Positions 16,735 to 25,039 of a DNA stretch of 36,635 bases are shown here, one piece after another (the stretch's first letter is position 1; each line of letters starts with the position of its first letter). The notes below the pieces were generated by a model, which did not search any database, was not told the DNA's origin, and saw only the letters and a list, made by a program, of their open reading frames with translations. This stretch comes from an uncultured Helicobacteraceae bacterium. Its GTDB lineage: Bacteria; Campylobacterota; Campylobacteria; Campylobacterales; Helicobacteraceae. Where the stretch lies: positions 1 to 36,635 of the forward strand of contig CAKUOH010000022.1 of the NCBI GenBank assembly GCA_934668765.1. Direction: 5' to 3'. Made by a program: the position numbers and the translations under genes.

Positions 16735-19700
16735 TTATGATTCGACAAGTGCCTTTTCTATTTTGCTTAAATCATAAAGTTCATAGACTAAATCATCGAC
16801 TTGGAATTCAAGCGCGCTTGTATCTTTGCCTTGTGCTTTGGATTCAAGGATTTTATCCACTAGATTTATAATTTTATCGGCGATTTTTTTATTTTTTGTC
16901 GTTATTTTTGGGATTGGCACTTCTTCTAAACCGCTCACAGTTATATGGTTTGTAAAACTAAAATAATTTATATAAAAATTAAAAACTTTTGAATTTACAA
17001 TGCCTAAAAACAATAAAATGTTTTTATTATTTTTAGGCACAAGATAATTTGTTGTATGCCCACAAATAAAACCTTTTTTGCTAATAAATGCTTTTGTTCT
17101 AAAATCCAATCCTTGATTAGATACCTCTTGCATTATAATTCTCTCTTTGCCAAAATCAACCCTTGAAGTTGCCTTTTTATCGCACCATTCTTTTGGCTGT
17201 GATTGTGGATAATATTTGCCTACATTGTCGCCACGCCACATTGGCAAACGATTTTTGCCTTTTTTAGTAGAATAAAATTGCTTTTTTGTGGTTAGATTCA
17301 CTTCGCCTTGAAAAATATCAAAATAATCTTTTAGTCGCGCTTTTTGTTGCTCGATTTTTTCGATAAGTGGCGAAATATAAAGCAAAAGATTGCGTTTCTT
17401 TAAATCATTTTGCAAACATATTTGTTTGCCTTGCTTTGAAGTGGTAAGTTTTACTTTGTGATTTGGCAATTTTTTATTTGTCAAAACAATCGTTGCCACC
17501 GCTTGAGCCGCCTTTTTGAAAACTCTTTGTTTTTCGGTATATTCTACAATGTCATAAATGCAAGTTTCATTTAGTAGTATATCCCTTAAAATTTGTGTGT
17601 GCGAACTACTTAAATATGTATTTGGCGTAACGAACGACAAAAACGAATCTTTGCCTATAAGCGTCAATCCTTTTTCAAAAAATAGATTATATAGATTGAT
17701 TTTACTGCTATTTGCAGTTTTATATGTGTTTTTATATCGCCCATATTCTAATCTCTCTTTTAATATCAATACATACGGCGGATTTCCTATTACTAAATCA
17801 AAGCCCATAAAGTCGCCGTTTTCGTCTAAAACTTCGGGAAATTCAAATCGCCATTCAAATGCGTTTTTGTATCCATTACCATTTGAATCTAGCTTGTGGC
17901 GTAAAAATTTAATATTTGCAAAACTCGTAACCGCATCTTTTTGCTCCGCTTCACTTAGATTTGCACTTATAAAAGTATTGCTTATGCCAGAATCTAACCC
18001 GTCTAACAAGGATTCATCATCCAACATAAATAGCCCATAAAGCGCGGTGTGCGTTTTGATAGCTTTTTCTAGCTCTTTTTTTGTCTTTGAATCTTTTAGC
18101 GTTAGGCGAAAAGTCGCTTTTAGATTGTCAATCTTTTTTTCAATGTCCTTTTTGTTTGGCTTTAAAATCACGCTATCAGCGTTTTTATAGTCAAATACAA
18201 GCTTTTTATACTCGCTAATTTGATTTTTGATATTTTGCGTGGTGGGAAGCGAATCATCAAGTTTGAAGCGCGAAATTAGCGAATTACCACATTTTATATT
18301 TATGTCAATATTTGGGAGCGTTTGCATTTGGTGAATCTTATCGCTTAGATTTGCGTTAAATCCATCGTCTAAATCCACCAAATAATAGCTATTTTTTAGC
18401 AATTCTATCCATAATCGCAGTTTGCAAATCTCCACAGAATTTGGATTTATATCCACGCCAAAGAGATTATTTTCGATGATGGATTTTTTTAGATTAAAAA
18501 GGGATTTTTGAATCTTGTGATTTTCGTTATTTGCACGGGGCTTTTGATAGGTGAAAATTAGCCCATTTTTTTCGCGCACGATGATTTCATCGCCGATAAT
18601 AGCAACATTGCCCGAATCGATATTTTCAATCAACCCAAGCGCATCATAAATCCCTATCATCGCATTTAGTGCTGAAACCAAAAAATGCCCACTGCCCACC
18701 GCAGGGTCGCAGATTTTTATGCTTCGCATAGTTTGTAAAAAATCATTTTTATGTGCATTAAAATGTCTATCAATTTGGATTTGTAAATCGCATAGATTCG
18801 CGCAATCCCACGCGAATCTATGATTAAATTTTTGCACTACGACTTTTTGCAAACCAACTTCGCACATATAGCCTGTAATTGCGTTTGGTGTGTAAAAAGA
18901 GCCTTCTTTGTAAGCATTGATTCGCTCAAAGACATTGCCTAAAATGGTAGCATTTATGAGCGTATCAGCTTCGTATTCCTCGCCACTGCCAAAATCGTAG
19001 CTATTCAAAAAATCCAAAAGATAGCGCAAAAGGTTGATTTTGGTTGGTGATTTTTTGCCCTGCTCTTTGTAAAGAATTAGCTCTTTATCATTGCTTAAAG
19101 CGCGAATATGGATAAGATTTTGCTCAATTTGACTTGGGCTAAAAAGCGATGAATTAAGATAGGGCAGGGCAAAAAATGGCGAATCCTTGTCGCGCTTGTC
19201 GTGCGATTTTGCAAAGACTTCAAAAAATAAATGCTCCAAACTTTGAAAATCTTTTATGTTTGCGTTAGTTAAAAATTTGTTTGCGTTTTTATCAATCTTA
19301 TTTGTGCTAAAACGCACCAAATTTGCCTCAATCAGCTTTAAAAATAAGATTCGATTAAGCCACACGATGATTAGCGAAATGATATTTTCTTGTGTTTTGT
19401 CTGCGTCATTTGGCAGTGAATCGGTGATATTGTGATATAGCGTCCCACTTACATTATTTGGGATAATTTTGTTTCTATCCTTGCCAGATTCGATAGTTTT
19501 TAGCCCCAAAATATAGAGCAATTCTTTATAAAATGCTTCGTTAATCTCACTTTTATGGATATATAATTCAAGCAAAAAATCAGGCGCAAATGCCTTTATA
19601 AAGGGCTTTAACTCGCCTAAATCTGTGGTGCTTACAATGCTTTGCAAATTTAGGTGCAAAGGCATAAGATTCGCGCTAAAAGTTTCAAGCCCCAAATACA

Positions 19701-20304
19701 CCTTTAATTCGTCATAAAAGTCCATATTGCGCTTTGATTCTTGCGCCAAATCGCTTTTGATTAGCGATTTGTAGCGCAAATAAAGGCTTTGTATAAACTT
19801 ATCTTTGTAGAAATATCTCTCAAATTCGCTCTCTTTAAAAAAGAAAAATTCATAAAAATCAGTGATTATGATATATTTTATCTCAAATCGTTTGCCCTGC
19901 AAAATTGCGCGTTCTTTTTCTCTCAAATAATACAAAATCGCCTCGTGCAAGGCAGTTTTGTTTGGATTGTCCGCACTTATCATTTCGGCGTTTTGTGGCT
20001 TTTTTGCCTCAAAAATAACAGCGACATTGTTTTCTTGCGTGATGATTAAATCAATCTCGCTTCTGCCTTGCGATTTTTGCTTTATTGCGGTGGTAAATCC
20101 TAGCGATTGTAAAAGCGGATTTAGCGCGTTTGCGACTAAATAATCTTCGTTTTGGTTTAAATCTAATTTGGGCAAATAATCGCCTATTTTTTGCTTAAAA
20201 TCTTCGCTTTGCTTGGGCTTGATTTTAGAGCCATAATATAAATCGCCACCTAAAAAACTTTTGATTTCTAATGGCGCATATCGCGGATTTAGCGCAATCA
20301 TCAT
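16735..20304 (-). CDS. Type IIG restriction enzyme and N6-adenine methylase
   Basis: This 1189-residue single-chain enzyme combines nuclease, methylase and recognition functions. A PD-(D/E)xK nuclease core is seen near residues 82-102 (SEIDLIITQENNVAVIFEAK). The methylase has motif I DPAVGSGHFLVSAL near residue 531 and motif IV IGNPPYVLI near 840, separated by the long helical insertion usual in the Eco57I-like class. The C-terminal third (about 990-1160: DIFQGEV, LPMWRGDNVGKYYP, ISKKGFICGHTTNYLV) resembles a target-recognition domain. All motifs look intact. It lies 46 bases after an HsdM-like gene in the same direction and probably shares its promoter. The recognition sequence cannot be predicted from this. 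Confidence 0.88.
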   Translation of the reverse strand: MMIALNPRYAPLEIKSFLGGDLYYGSKIKPKQSEDFKQKIGDYLPKLDLNQNEDYLVANALNPLLQSLGFTTAIKQKSQGRSEIDLIITQENNVAVIFEAKKPQNAEMISADNPNKTALHEAILYYLREKERAILQGKRFEIKYIIITDFYEFFFFKESEFERYFYKDKFIQSLYLRYKSLIKSDLAQESKRNMDFYDELKVYLGLETFSANLMPLHLNLQSIVSTTDLGELKPFIKAFAPDFLLELYIHKSEINEAFYKELLYILGLKTIESGKDRNKIIPNNVSGTLYHNITDSLPNDADKTQENIISLIIVWLNRILFLKLIEANLVRFSTNKIDKNANKFLTNANIKDFQSLEHLFFEVFAKSHDKRDKDSPFFALPYLNSSLFSPSQIEQNLIHIRALSNDKELILYKEQGKKSPTKINLLRYLLDFLNSYDFGSGEEYEADTLINATILGNVFERINAYKEGSFYTPNAITGYMCEVGLQKVVVQKFNHRFAWDCANLCDLQIQIDRHFNAHKNDFLQTMRSIKICDPAVGSGHFLVSALNAMIGIYDALGLIENIDSGNVAIIGDEIIVREKNGLIFTYQKPRANNENHKIQKSLFNLKKSIIENNLFGVDINPNSVEICKLRLWIELLKNSYYLVDLDDGFNANLSDKIHQMQTLPNIDINIKCGNSLISRFKLDDSLPTTQNIKNQISEYKKLVFDYKNADSVILKPNKKDIEKKIDNLKATFRLTLKDSKTKKELEKAIKTHTALYGLFMLDDESLLDGLDSGISNTFISANLSEAEQKDAVTSFANIKFLRHKLDSNGNGYKNAFEWRFEFPEVLDENGDFMGFDLVIGNPPYVLILKERLEYGRYKNTYKTANSSKINLYNLFFEKGLTLIGKDSFLSFVTPNTYLSSSHTQILRDILLNETCIYDIVEYTEKQRVFKKAAQAVATIVLTNKKLPNHKVKLTTSKQGKQICLQNDLKKRNLLLYISPLIEKIEQQKARLKDYFDIFQGEVNLTTKKQFYSTKKGKNRLPMWRGDNVGKYYPQSQPKEWCDKKATSRVDFGKERIIMQEVSNQGLDFRTKAFISKKGFICGHTTNYLVPKNNKNILLFLGIVNSKVFNFYINYFSFTNHITVSGLEEVPIPKITTKNKKIADKIINLVDKILESKAQGKDTSALEFQVDDLVYELYDLSKIEKALVES

Positions 20305-20350
20305 TTATCCTTAAAAAAGCGTGAATCTTGCTTGAATCTTACTTTGAATC

Positions 20351-22015
20351 TCATCGCAATTTATCTAATTCTTTGTGTAGCCTTGCGATTTCATCGCCGA
20401 TTTTTTCGATTTGTGCGAATTTTTCCTTTGCACCATTTGTAAAATCACGCGGAATTTCTATATCATAAAGCGCGTTTAAATCAATGCTTTTACGCTCTGC
20501 TTCCCAATAAAGTCCGCGCAAAATATTCTGCACTTTTTTGCTAAAAAGATAACAAAAAAGCCCCAAAGCATCGTCCTTGTTTTTTGCGCGAAGGACAATG
20601 ATTCCAGCGTTTGCTATCATTAGATTCGTGCTCTCTTTGATAATGGTAACTTTTGGATTTATGCCACGCAAGGACAGCAAAATATCATAAGGTTGTAATT
20701 TGCTTTGCTCAATCTTATCCTTATCGCCGATATGTTGCTCAATCCCGTGCTCATCGATGAATCCATATTCATTAAAATTCACAATGCCTATGTTTAGGTA
20801 TTTTTGAGCTTTTGATTCCTTTGTGCTATAAATGCGGACGCCACGCAGGATTTTTGCGCCTATATCTTTAATGCAGTGCTTTTTTGCGCTACTTGCGATA
20901 GATTCGCGCTTTTTTAGGTAGATTTGGGCGCGCAAATCGCTTGTATCAATGTCGCTATATGGCGTGAATTTGGAATGCTCTGTGTTTTTTTTGTGCGCTA
21001 ACATTGATAAAATCTCGTTTGATTTCGTTAGGCGGTTATATTTGCCCTCTTTGGTAAAAAAATATGAAGCATCAATGTGCAAAATCCCGCGATTATTATT
21101 TGATAAAATCATAAGCGAAAATTCAGCGTTATTATGCGGAAAAATATTACTTGGTAGCTCGATAATCGCCTCAATCAGCCCCTCTTCGCAAAGCTTATCT
21201 TTGAATCGCTCCTCTACAAAGCTTTTTTTAAGAATCTGATTGCGAATGATAAAAACGCCCTTATCTTTCATATACGAAATGCCATTTACGATAAAACTTA
21301 ATTCTGGCACACTTTTTGTGATAATACCATACTTTGCGAATCGCTCATTATTTTTCAAATCCAAAATGCCTATGTAAGTATCAATGGGCGGATTGCACAT
21401 AATCTTATTGAACTTGCGATTGGGCGGAAAAATCTGCTGTTTTAAAATATTATTCACAAAAAGATGGTTTGAATCCATATTGATTGCCTTTAAAATAAGC
21501 CGTGCCACTCTATCAAGGCTTGAATCTAGCTCTTCGCCATAAATCTTAAAATGCTTATTTTTCTGCGCAAGTGCGAGAAAAAGAGAGCCGATACCATAGC
21601 AGGGATTATAAATCTCATCATATTCCTGCAAATCCAAAATATCCACGATAAGGCGATTTATTTCCATCGGCGTGGAGTAAGTGTAAAGTTTATTGATTGT
21701 TTTTTTCTGCGTGATGGTGTTTATTAGCATTTCGATGGATTCGCTTGTGGGATTCATATCATTTAATGAGCGCGTGATTTTTATGTAATTTAGGTTGCTA
21801 TTAGGCTTTACATAAAGATTGCCAAGCAGATTTTTTAGGGCAAGATTTGTCTCAATCTCCATTTCCTTGCGCTTTTTTATGCGCGAAGTCAGCTCTTTTA
21901 TGACTTCAGGTGCGTAGATTCGTAAGTTTATAAAGCCTAGCATTATACAAAGCGTATCCAAAATGTCGCTATGATAGCGTTTAAGATAATTAAACATAAG
22001 TAGCATTTGTTGCAT
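20351..22015 (-). CDS. HsdM-like protein fused to an HsdS-like domain, degenerate catalytic motifs
   Basis: This 554-residue protein has the fold of a type I N6-adenine methylase (about 90-360) followed by a single target-recognition-like domain (about 385-550: IKDIGAKILRGVRIYS, LQPYDILLSLRGI, IDLNALYDIEIPRD and a C-terminal coiled coil). Motif I reads NPCYGIGSLFLAL near residue 136, against DPACGSGSLLLQV in the hsdM of this window. Motif IV reads CNPPIDTY near 206, with Ile in place of the usual Tyr/Phe. Both changes hit SAM- and adenine-binding positions, so catalysis may be altered or lost. AAGGAC precedes the ATG and a TATAAT box lies 45 bases upstream. It may be a solitary specificity or accessory protein for the type IIG enzyme downstream; this is inference. 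Confidence 0.78.
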   Translation of the reverse strand: MQQMLLMFNYLKRYHSDILDTLCIMLGFINLRIYAPEVIKELTSRIKKRKEMEIETNLALKNLLGNLYVKPNSNLNYIKITRSLNDMNPTSESIEMLINTITQKKTINKLYTYSTPMEINRLIVDILDLQEYDEIYNPCYGIGSLFLALAQKNKHFKIYGEELDSSLDRVARLILKAINMDSNHLFVNNILKQQIFPPNRKFNKIMCNPPIDTYIGILDLKNNERFAKYGIITKSVPELSFIVNGISYMKDKGVFIIRNQILKKSFVEERFKDKLCEEGLIEAIIELPSNIFPHNNAEFSLMILSNNNRGILHIDASYFFTKEGKYNRLTKSNEILSMLAHKKNTEHSKFTPYSDIDTSDLRAQIYLKKRESIASSAKKHCIKDIGAKILRGVRIYSTKESKAQKYLNIGIVNFNEYGFIDEHGIEQHIGDKDKIEQSKLQPYDILLSLRGINPKVTIIKESTNLMIANAGIIVLRAKNKDDALGLFCYLFSKKVQNILRGLYWEAERKSIDLNALYDIEIPRDFTNGAKEKFAQIEKIGDEIARLHKELDKLR

Positions 22016-22059
22016 TTGCCGTCCTTAACATTTACAAAAAAGTTTTGATTTTGCTTGAT

Positions 22060-22065
22060 ATTATA
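22060..22065 (-). promoter_or_regulatory. Probable -10 box of the HsdM-like/type IIG operon
   Basis: TATAAT on the minus strand predicts a leader of about 38 bases to the gene starting at 22015. It lies in the 109-base divergent region shared with the plus-strand gene at 22125, whose own promoter is not clear. Confidence 0.45.
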
Positions 22066-22124
22066 TAGTTTTTATCATAAAATGCGCTTTATTTTTTGTA
22101 AAAATACAATTTGTTAGGGGTAAA

Positions 22125-23036
22125 ATGACAGAACAAATAGAAAAAATTATGCAAAAAATGCTAGGCGATTCGGCATTTTTAAGCTATGAAATAATCCCGC
22201 AAAAGGCTTTTTGTATGGAGAAAATCCTGTGTCCCATTAAAGAAAGCGCGATTTTTGGGGAAATCGATGCTTTTGTTTGCACAGATTCGCCACTCTCAAG
22301 GCTAAAACATAGTGCGATTTTGGCAAGTATAAAAGTCCAAGATTTTTTGCAAAAACCAGCCATTTGCACCATAAGTGCGCGAGATAAAAACTCCATTGCC
22401 TTGCAGGGCGAGATTTTGGGGCTAAATGAATTTGCCGTGCGAATCTTTCTCACGCTTCGTGGCGACCCGATAAAATTAGGCGACCACCCGAACGCAAAGG
22501 CGGTTTTTGAAGGCAATAGCTTTATGCTACTTGAAATCATAAGAAATTTAAATAATGGCGTGGATTTAAATGGTGGAAAAATCAAAGATTTAGGGCAAAA
22601 AATCTACCCGCTATCCGTCATAAATGCCTATGCAAATGATATGGAAAATATCGCCAAAAAAATGCGCAAAAAAATCGCACTAGGCGCACTTTCGCTAATC
22701 ACGCAACCCATTTTTGACGCCCAAAATGCCAAAGATTTACTAGCGATGATAGCGCGAATAAATAGCGATTTAGGCACGAATGCGAAGCTAATATTTGGAT
22801 TTTATCCAGTGATGAGCATAAAAACGGCAGAATTTTTATATCACAAACTGCCGGGCTGTTTTATGCCAGATTCGTGGATAGATGCGCTAAAAAGTGCGGG
22901 TGATTCGACTGAATCGCAACGCAAAATCGGATTAGAATTAAGTCGTAATTTATATAAGAATCTTATCGCTTTGCACCCAAAGATTCATTTTATGTGTGGG
23001 AATAAGATAGAAATCGCTGAGCAGATTGTAGTATAA
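22125..23036 (+). CDS. Methylenetetrahydrofolate reductase family protein
   Basis: This 303-residue protein has a (beta/alpha)8 pattern of the MTHFR family. It shows SYEIIPQKAF at the N-terminus, PAICTISARDKNSIALQGEI, RIFLTLRGDPIKLGD, LGALSLITQPIFD and FGFYPVMSIKTAEFLYHKLP. The GDPxKxGDxP run and DKNSIALQ region resemble the reductase half of YitJ-type proteins more than classical E. coli MetF. Family members reduce methylene-THF to methyl-THF with a flavin. Whether this is the cell's main enzyme or a paralogue cannot be decided here. TTAGGGG precedes the ATG. It is one of only two long plus-strand genes in the window. Confidence 0.75.
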   Translation: MTEQIEKIMQKMLGDSAFLSYEIIPQKAFCMEKILCPIKESAIFGEIDAFVCTDSPLSRLKHSAILASIKVQDFLQKPAICTISARDKNSIALQGEILGLNEFAVRIFLTLRGDPIKLGDHPNAKAVFEGNSFMLLEIIRNLNNGVDLNGGKIKDLGQKIYPLSVINAYANDMENIAKKMRKKIALGALSLITQPIFDAQNAKDLLAMIARINSDLGTNAKLIFGFYPVMSIKTAEFLYHKLPGCFMPDSWIDALKSAGDSTESQRKIGLELSRNLYKNLIALHPKIHFMCGNKIEIAEQIVV

Positions 23037-23068
23037 TGCAAAAACAATCGAAGTAATGGCGGTGTGGC

Positions 23069-23147
23069 TTTGCGCCGTTTTTGTGCGAAATGAGCGAGAT
23101 AGAACTAATAGTTCATCGAGCGAAATTTTGTGCAAAAACGGCGCAAA
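23069..23147. repeat. Long imperfect inverted repeat downstream of the MTHFR-like gene
   Basis: The outer arms TTTGCGCCGTTTTTG (23069-23083) and CAAAAACGGCGCAAA (23133-23147) are perfect 15-bp complements. The inner part continues with weaker pairing and closes on GAACTAATAGTTC. It follows the MTHFR-like gene by about 30 bases and could serve as a bidirectional terminator for that gene and for the toxin mRNA from the other side. Confidence 0.6.
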
Positions 23148-23263
23148 TTGCATATCCCAGAACAAATTGCGTTACCAAAAGGAAAAACGCGCCGAACTAG
23201 CCAAGCTAGAGAGTTTAAGCAAGACTGCCACCAGCCGCTTGGAAGCTGGTGGCTTAGCTTATC

Positions 23264-23338
23264 TTAGTAACAAACATTGACTAATACAAAAAATATTAGT
23301 ATAATTGCCACCAAGATTTTCGTAGAATCTTGCTTCAA
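23264..23338 (-). CDS. Small hydrophobic peptide, candidate type I toxin (24 aa)
   Basis: Starting at TTG (23336-23338) after a strong AAGGAGG (23347-23353, eight-base spacing) is a 24-codon frame. Its product starts MKQDSTK, has a hydrophobic core ILVAIILIFFVLVNV at residues 8-22 and ends CY before TAA. Size, charge layout and the aromatic end resemble small membrane toxins such as Ibs, but I do not identify the family. The gene has its own TATAAT upstream. Its start region is sequestered by one of two alternative hairpins, and it is overlapped by a strong promoter on the opposite strand. If real, the peptide would insert in the inner membrane. The start is not ATG, which is the main weakness; an in-frame GTG nine bases upstream is too close to the Shine-Dalgarno. 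Confidence 0.65.
   Translation of the reverse strand: MKQDSTKILVAIILIFFVLVNVCY
23277..23305 (+). promoter_or_regulatory. Near-consensus promoter inside the toxin frame, antisense
   Basis: TTGACT (23277-23282), a 17-base spacer and TATAAT (23300-23305) make one of the best sigma-70-type promoters seen in the window. It lies within the 24-codon frame and points against it, as expected for an antisense antitoxin promoter. Confidence 0.75.
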
Positions 23339-23407
23339 TAGCCTCACCTCCTTTTTATGTGGATTTGAGGCTACACTAGGGAGGTCGCAACTCTCTAGTG
23401 CAACCTC
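23311..23407 (+). ncRNA. Candidate antisense antitoxin RNA
   Basis: A plus-strand RNA started by the promoter at 23277-23305 would be fully complementary to the 5' part of the toxin mRNA, covering the first codons, the start codon, the Shine-Dalgarno and both 5' hairpins. It can fold into three stem-loops: AAGATT/AATCTT, AGCCTC/GAGGCT and CACTAG/CTAGTG. Pairing would block toxin translation and create a double-stranded RNase III target. The 3' end is not defined by a clear terminator and is assumed. Confidence 0.55.
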
Positions 23408-23414
23408 AAGCGCA

Positions 23415-23420
23415 ATTATA
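23415..23420 (-). promoter_or_regulatory. -10 box of the candidate toxin mRNA
   Basis: TATAAT on the minus strand gives a predicted start near 23408 and a leader of about 70 bases. No good -35 is visible, so this promoter looks weaker than the antisense one. Confidence 0.5.
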
Positions 23421-23439
23421 CAATAATCTCAAATCATTG

Positions 23440-23448
23440 TGCTACAAT
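23440..23448 (+). promoter_or_regulatory. Extended -10 promoter of mnmA
   Basis: TGC-TACAAT on the plus strand lies about 30 bases before the mnmA ATG and predicts a leader of about 25 bases containing AGGA. Confidence 0.5.
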
Positions 23449-23479
23449 ACACGATTTAGAAAATATTTAGGATTTTATA

Positions 23480-24529
23480 ATGACAAAGAAAAAAGTCGCT
23501 TTGCTAATGAGCGGGGGCGTAGATAGCTCTTATAGTGCGTATTTATTGCGCGAAAATTACGAGATTTTTGGCATTTATTTAAAGCTACACGACAACGATA
23601 AAAAACACGATTTTTTTATCCAAAAATGCCAAAAAGTCGCGGCGAATCTAGACATTGATTTTCGCGTCCTTGATTTGCAAGAGGCATTTAAGCAAAAAGT
23701 CTATGATTATTTTATTGCGTCATATAAAAATGCTAAAACGCCCAATCCTTGCGCGATGTGCAATCCAAACATAAAGTTTGGCTTGGGACTAGAAAAGGCT
23801 TTGGAGTTAGGTTGTGAGTTTATCGCAAGTGGGCATTATGCGCGAATCAAGCACATTGATGGCAAAAACTACATTCAAGAGGCACTAGATAGAAGCAAAG
23901 ACCAAAGCTATTTTCTCTTTGGAATCTCGCAGTTTGCCAAAGATAGGCTCATTTTCCCGCTTGGCGATAAGATAAAAGAGAGTGTCAAAAAAGAAGCATT
24001 TGAGGTAATGCCGTGGTTTGGGGAGTTAGAGGAGTATAAAGATTCACAAGAGATTTGCTTCGTGGAAAAGGACTATATTTACACGCTAAAAAATGAGCTA
24101 AATATCGAACAAAAAGGCGCGATTCGCAACCTGCAAGGCGAACAAATCGGCACACATAAGGGCTATATGCAATACACTATCGGTAAGCGCAAGGGGCTAG
24201 ACATTCCGCTGTCTTTAAAGGCGCAGTATGTGGTAAAAATTGATGCTTTGCGCAATGAAATCATCGTAGGCGACAAAGAGGACTTGCTAAAACGCGAGAT
24301 TGTCGCAAAGTCGCTAACACCACGCGATTTGCAGGGCTTAAAAGATGGCGAATATCACATAAAGATTCGCTATCGCAGTAAGGCAGTGAGGGCGAATCTA
24401 GCTTTTAATGGCAATGAAATTCGCGCAAAATTGCTAGAACCCGTGTATGGTGTGGCAAATGGGCAGGGATTAGTCATTTATAAAGATGATATTGTGCTAG
24501 GTGGAGGATTTATTGAATCATCAATTTAA
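23480..24529 (+). CDS. mnmA: tRNA-specific 2-thiouridylase MnmA
   Basis: This 349-residue enzyme puts sulfur on U34 of Lys, Glu and Gln tRNAs. The ATP PP-loop is LLMSGGVDSSYSAYLL at residues 8-23. The first catalytic cysteine is in TPNPCAMCNPNIKFG (near residue 94) and the second in SQEICFVEKDY (near 192). GHYARI and GYMQYTIGKRKGLDIP are also characteristic, and a beta-barrel domain ends the protein. AGGA precedes the ATG. It stands alone on the plus strand, with the toxin-antitoxin locus immediately upstream. Confidence 0.95.
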   Translation: MTKKKVALLMSGGVDSSYSAYLLRENYEIFGIYLKLHDNDKKHDFFIQKCQKVAANLDIDFRVLDLQEAFKQKVYDYFIASYKNAKTPNPCAMCNPNIKFGLGLEKALELGCEFIASGHYARIKHIDGKNYIQEALDRSKDQSYFLFGISQFAKDRLIFPLGDKIKESVKKEAFEVMPWFGELEEYKDSQEICFVEKDYIYTLKNELNIEQKGAIRNLQGEQIGTHKGYMQYTIGKRKGLDIPLSLKAQYVVKIDALRNEIIVGDKEDLLKREIVAKSLTPRDLQGLKDGEYHIKIRYRSKAVRANLAFNGNEIRAKLLEPVYGVANGQGLVIYKDDIVLGGGFIESSI

Positions 24530-24837
24530 GCGCGATTGTATCTTTGGCAATTTCGCGGAATTCGGCGCACTCAACTGCTCAATAGACGATTAGTCTTATT
24601 TCGCAGTTTCGTGCTTGAAAACCAACGAACTTGCCTAAAGCTACTTACGCGCGAATCGCTTGAATCTTATAATTTCCTCCATTACTTCGATTGTCGTGGC
24701 TTGCCACGAATCTATGAAACCAAATGCAAATCTAAAACTTTTTGTCATTTTTTGGCTTTTGCCAAAAGTAGGGTTTCTCATTCCAAAATCTCCGTAGCAG
24801 ATTCGCAATCTCCACGCCAAAGCGTGGAATGAAAATC
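24530..24837. other. Non-coding gap after mnmA
   Basis: No convincing gene is seen in these 308 bases. Short palindromes occur (CGTGGCTTGCCACG near 24696; CCACGCCAAAGCGTGG near 24812), and some words recall the GATTCGTGGCAATCC repeat at 13250. The reading frames crossing it lack start sites and known motifs. It reads as decayed sequence between mnmA and the dcuB remnant. Confidence 0.5.
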
Positions 24838-24968
24838 TTAAACATATCCTGCGATTAGTGCTAGGATATATCCTGCGATACACGCGCTTATTACGCCAAT
24901 TAGCCCGGGATAATGAAACTGTAATTAATCACAAATCGCCCGATATGCGTAGTCCCCGAGCTGTCAAA
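24838..24968 (-). pseudogene. Remnant copy of the 3' end of dcuB
   Basis: These 131 bases match 31658-31789, the last 44 codons of dcuB including its TAA stop, with six substitutions and one missing base (about 95% identity by eye). The single-base deletion (TAGCCCGGG against TAGCCCCGGG) shifts the frame, so no functional tail is encoded. The copy has the same orientation as dcuB, so the pair forms direct repeats about 6.8 kb apart around the uptake operon. Similarity stops abruptly at GTCAAA. On the plus strand, a frame ending at 25043 (DFEKIADDIKYKANTR) may be the tail of another broken gene. Confidence 0.88.
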
Positions 24969-25039
24969 AAAGTCTATAAGGCAAAATTACGCGACTTTGA
25001 AAAAATCGCAGATGACATAAAGTATAAAGCCAATACACG

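Larger units (their letters stand above)
23185..23408 (-). ncRNA. Structured toxin mRNA with metastable 5' hairpins
   Basis: The predicted transcript runs from about 23408 to about 23185. Hairpin A pairs 23395-23407 with 23367-23379 (GAGGTTGCACTAG with CTAGTGTAGCCTC): 13 pairs including two G-U, where the plus-strand RNA would instead have two mismatches. Hairpin B pairs 23366-23373 with 23339-23346 (TAGCCTCA with TGAGGCTA), encloses the AAGGAGG and abuts the UUG start. A and B share bases and cannot coexist. CTAGAGAGTT near the 5' end (23389-23398) is perfectly complementary to AACTCTCTAG near the 3' end (23206-23215). A 9-bp GCCACCAGC/GCTGGTGGC hairpin (23227-23253) follows the stop codon. 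This matches the logic of hok and aapA mRNAs. Transcript ends are estimates. Confidence 0.6.

Noticed and set aside
23056..23280. 74-codon plus-strand frame
   Set aside because: It spans the 15-bp-arm inverted repeat and the toxin mRNA 3' hairpin antisense. The RNA features explain this sequence better.
24536..24883. Two overlapping frames (plus and minus) after mnmA
   Set aside because: No start signals, no motifs and mutual antisense overlap; treated as decayed intergenic sequence.
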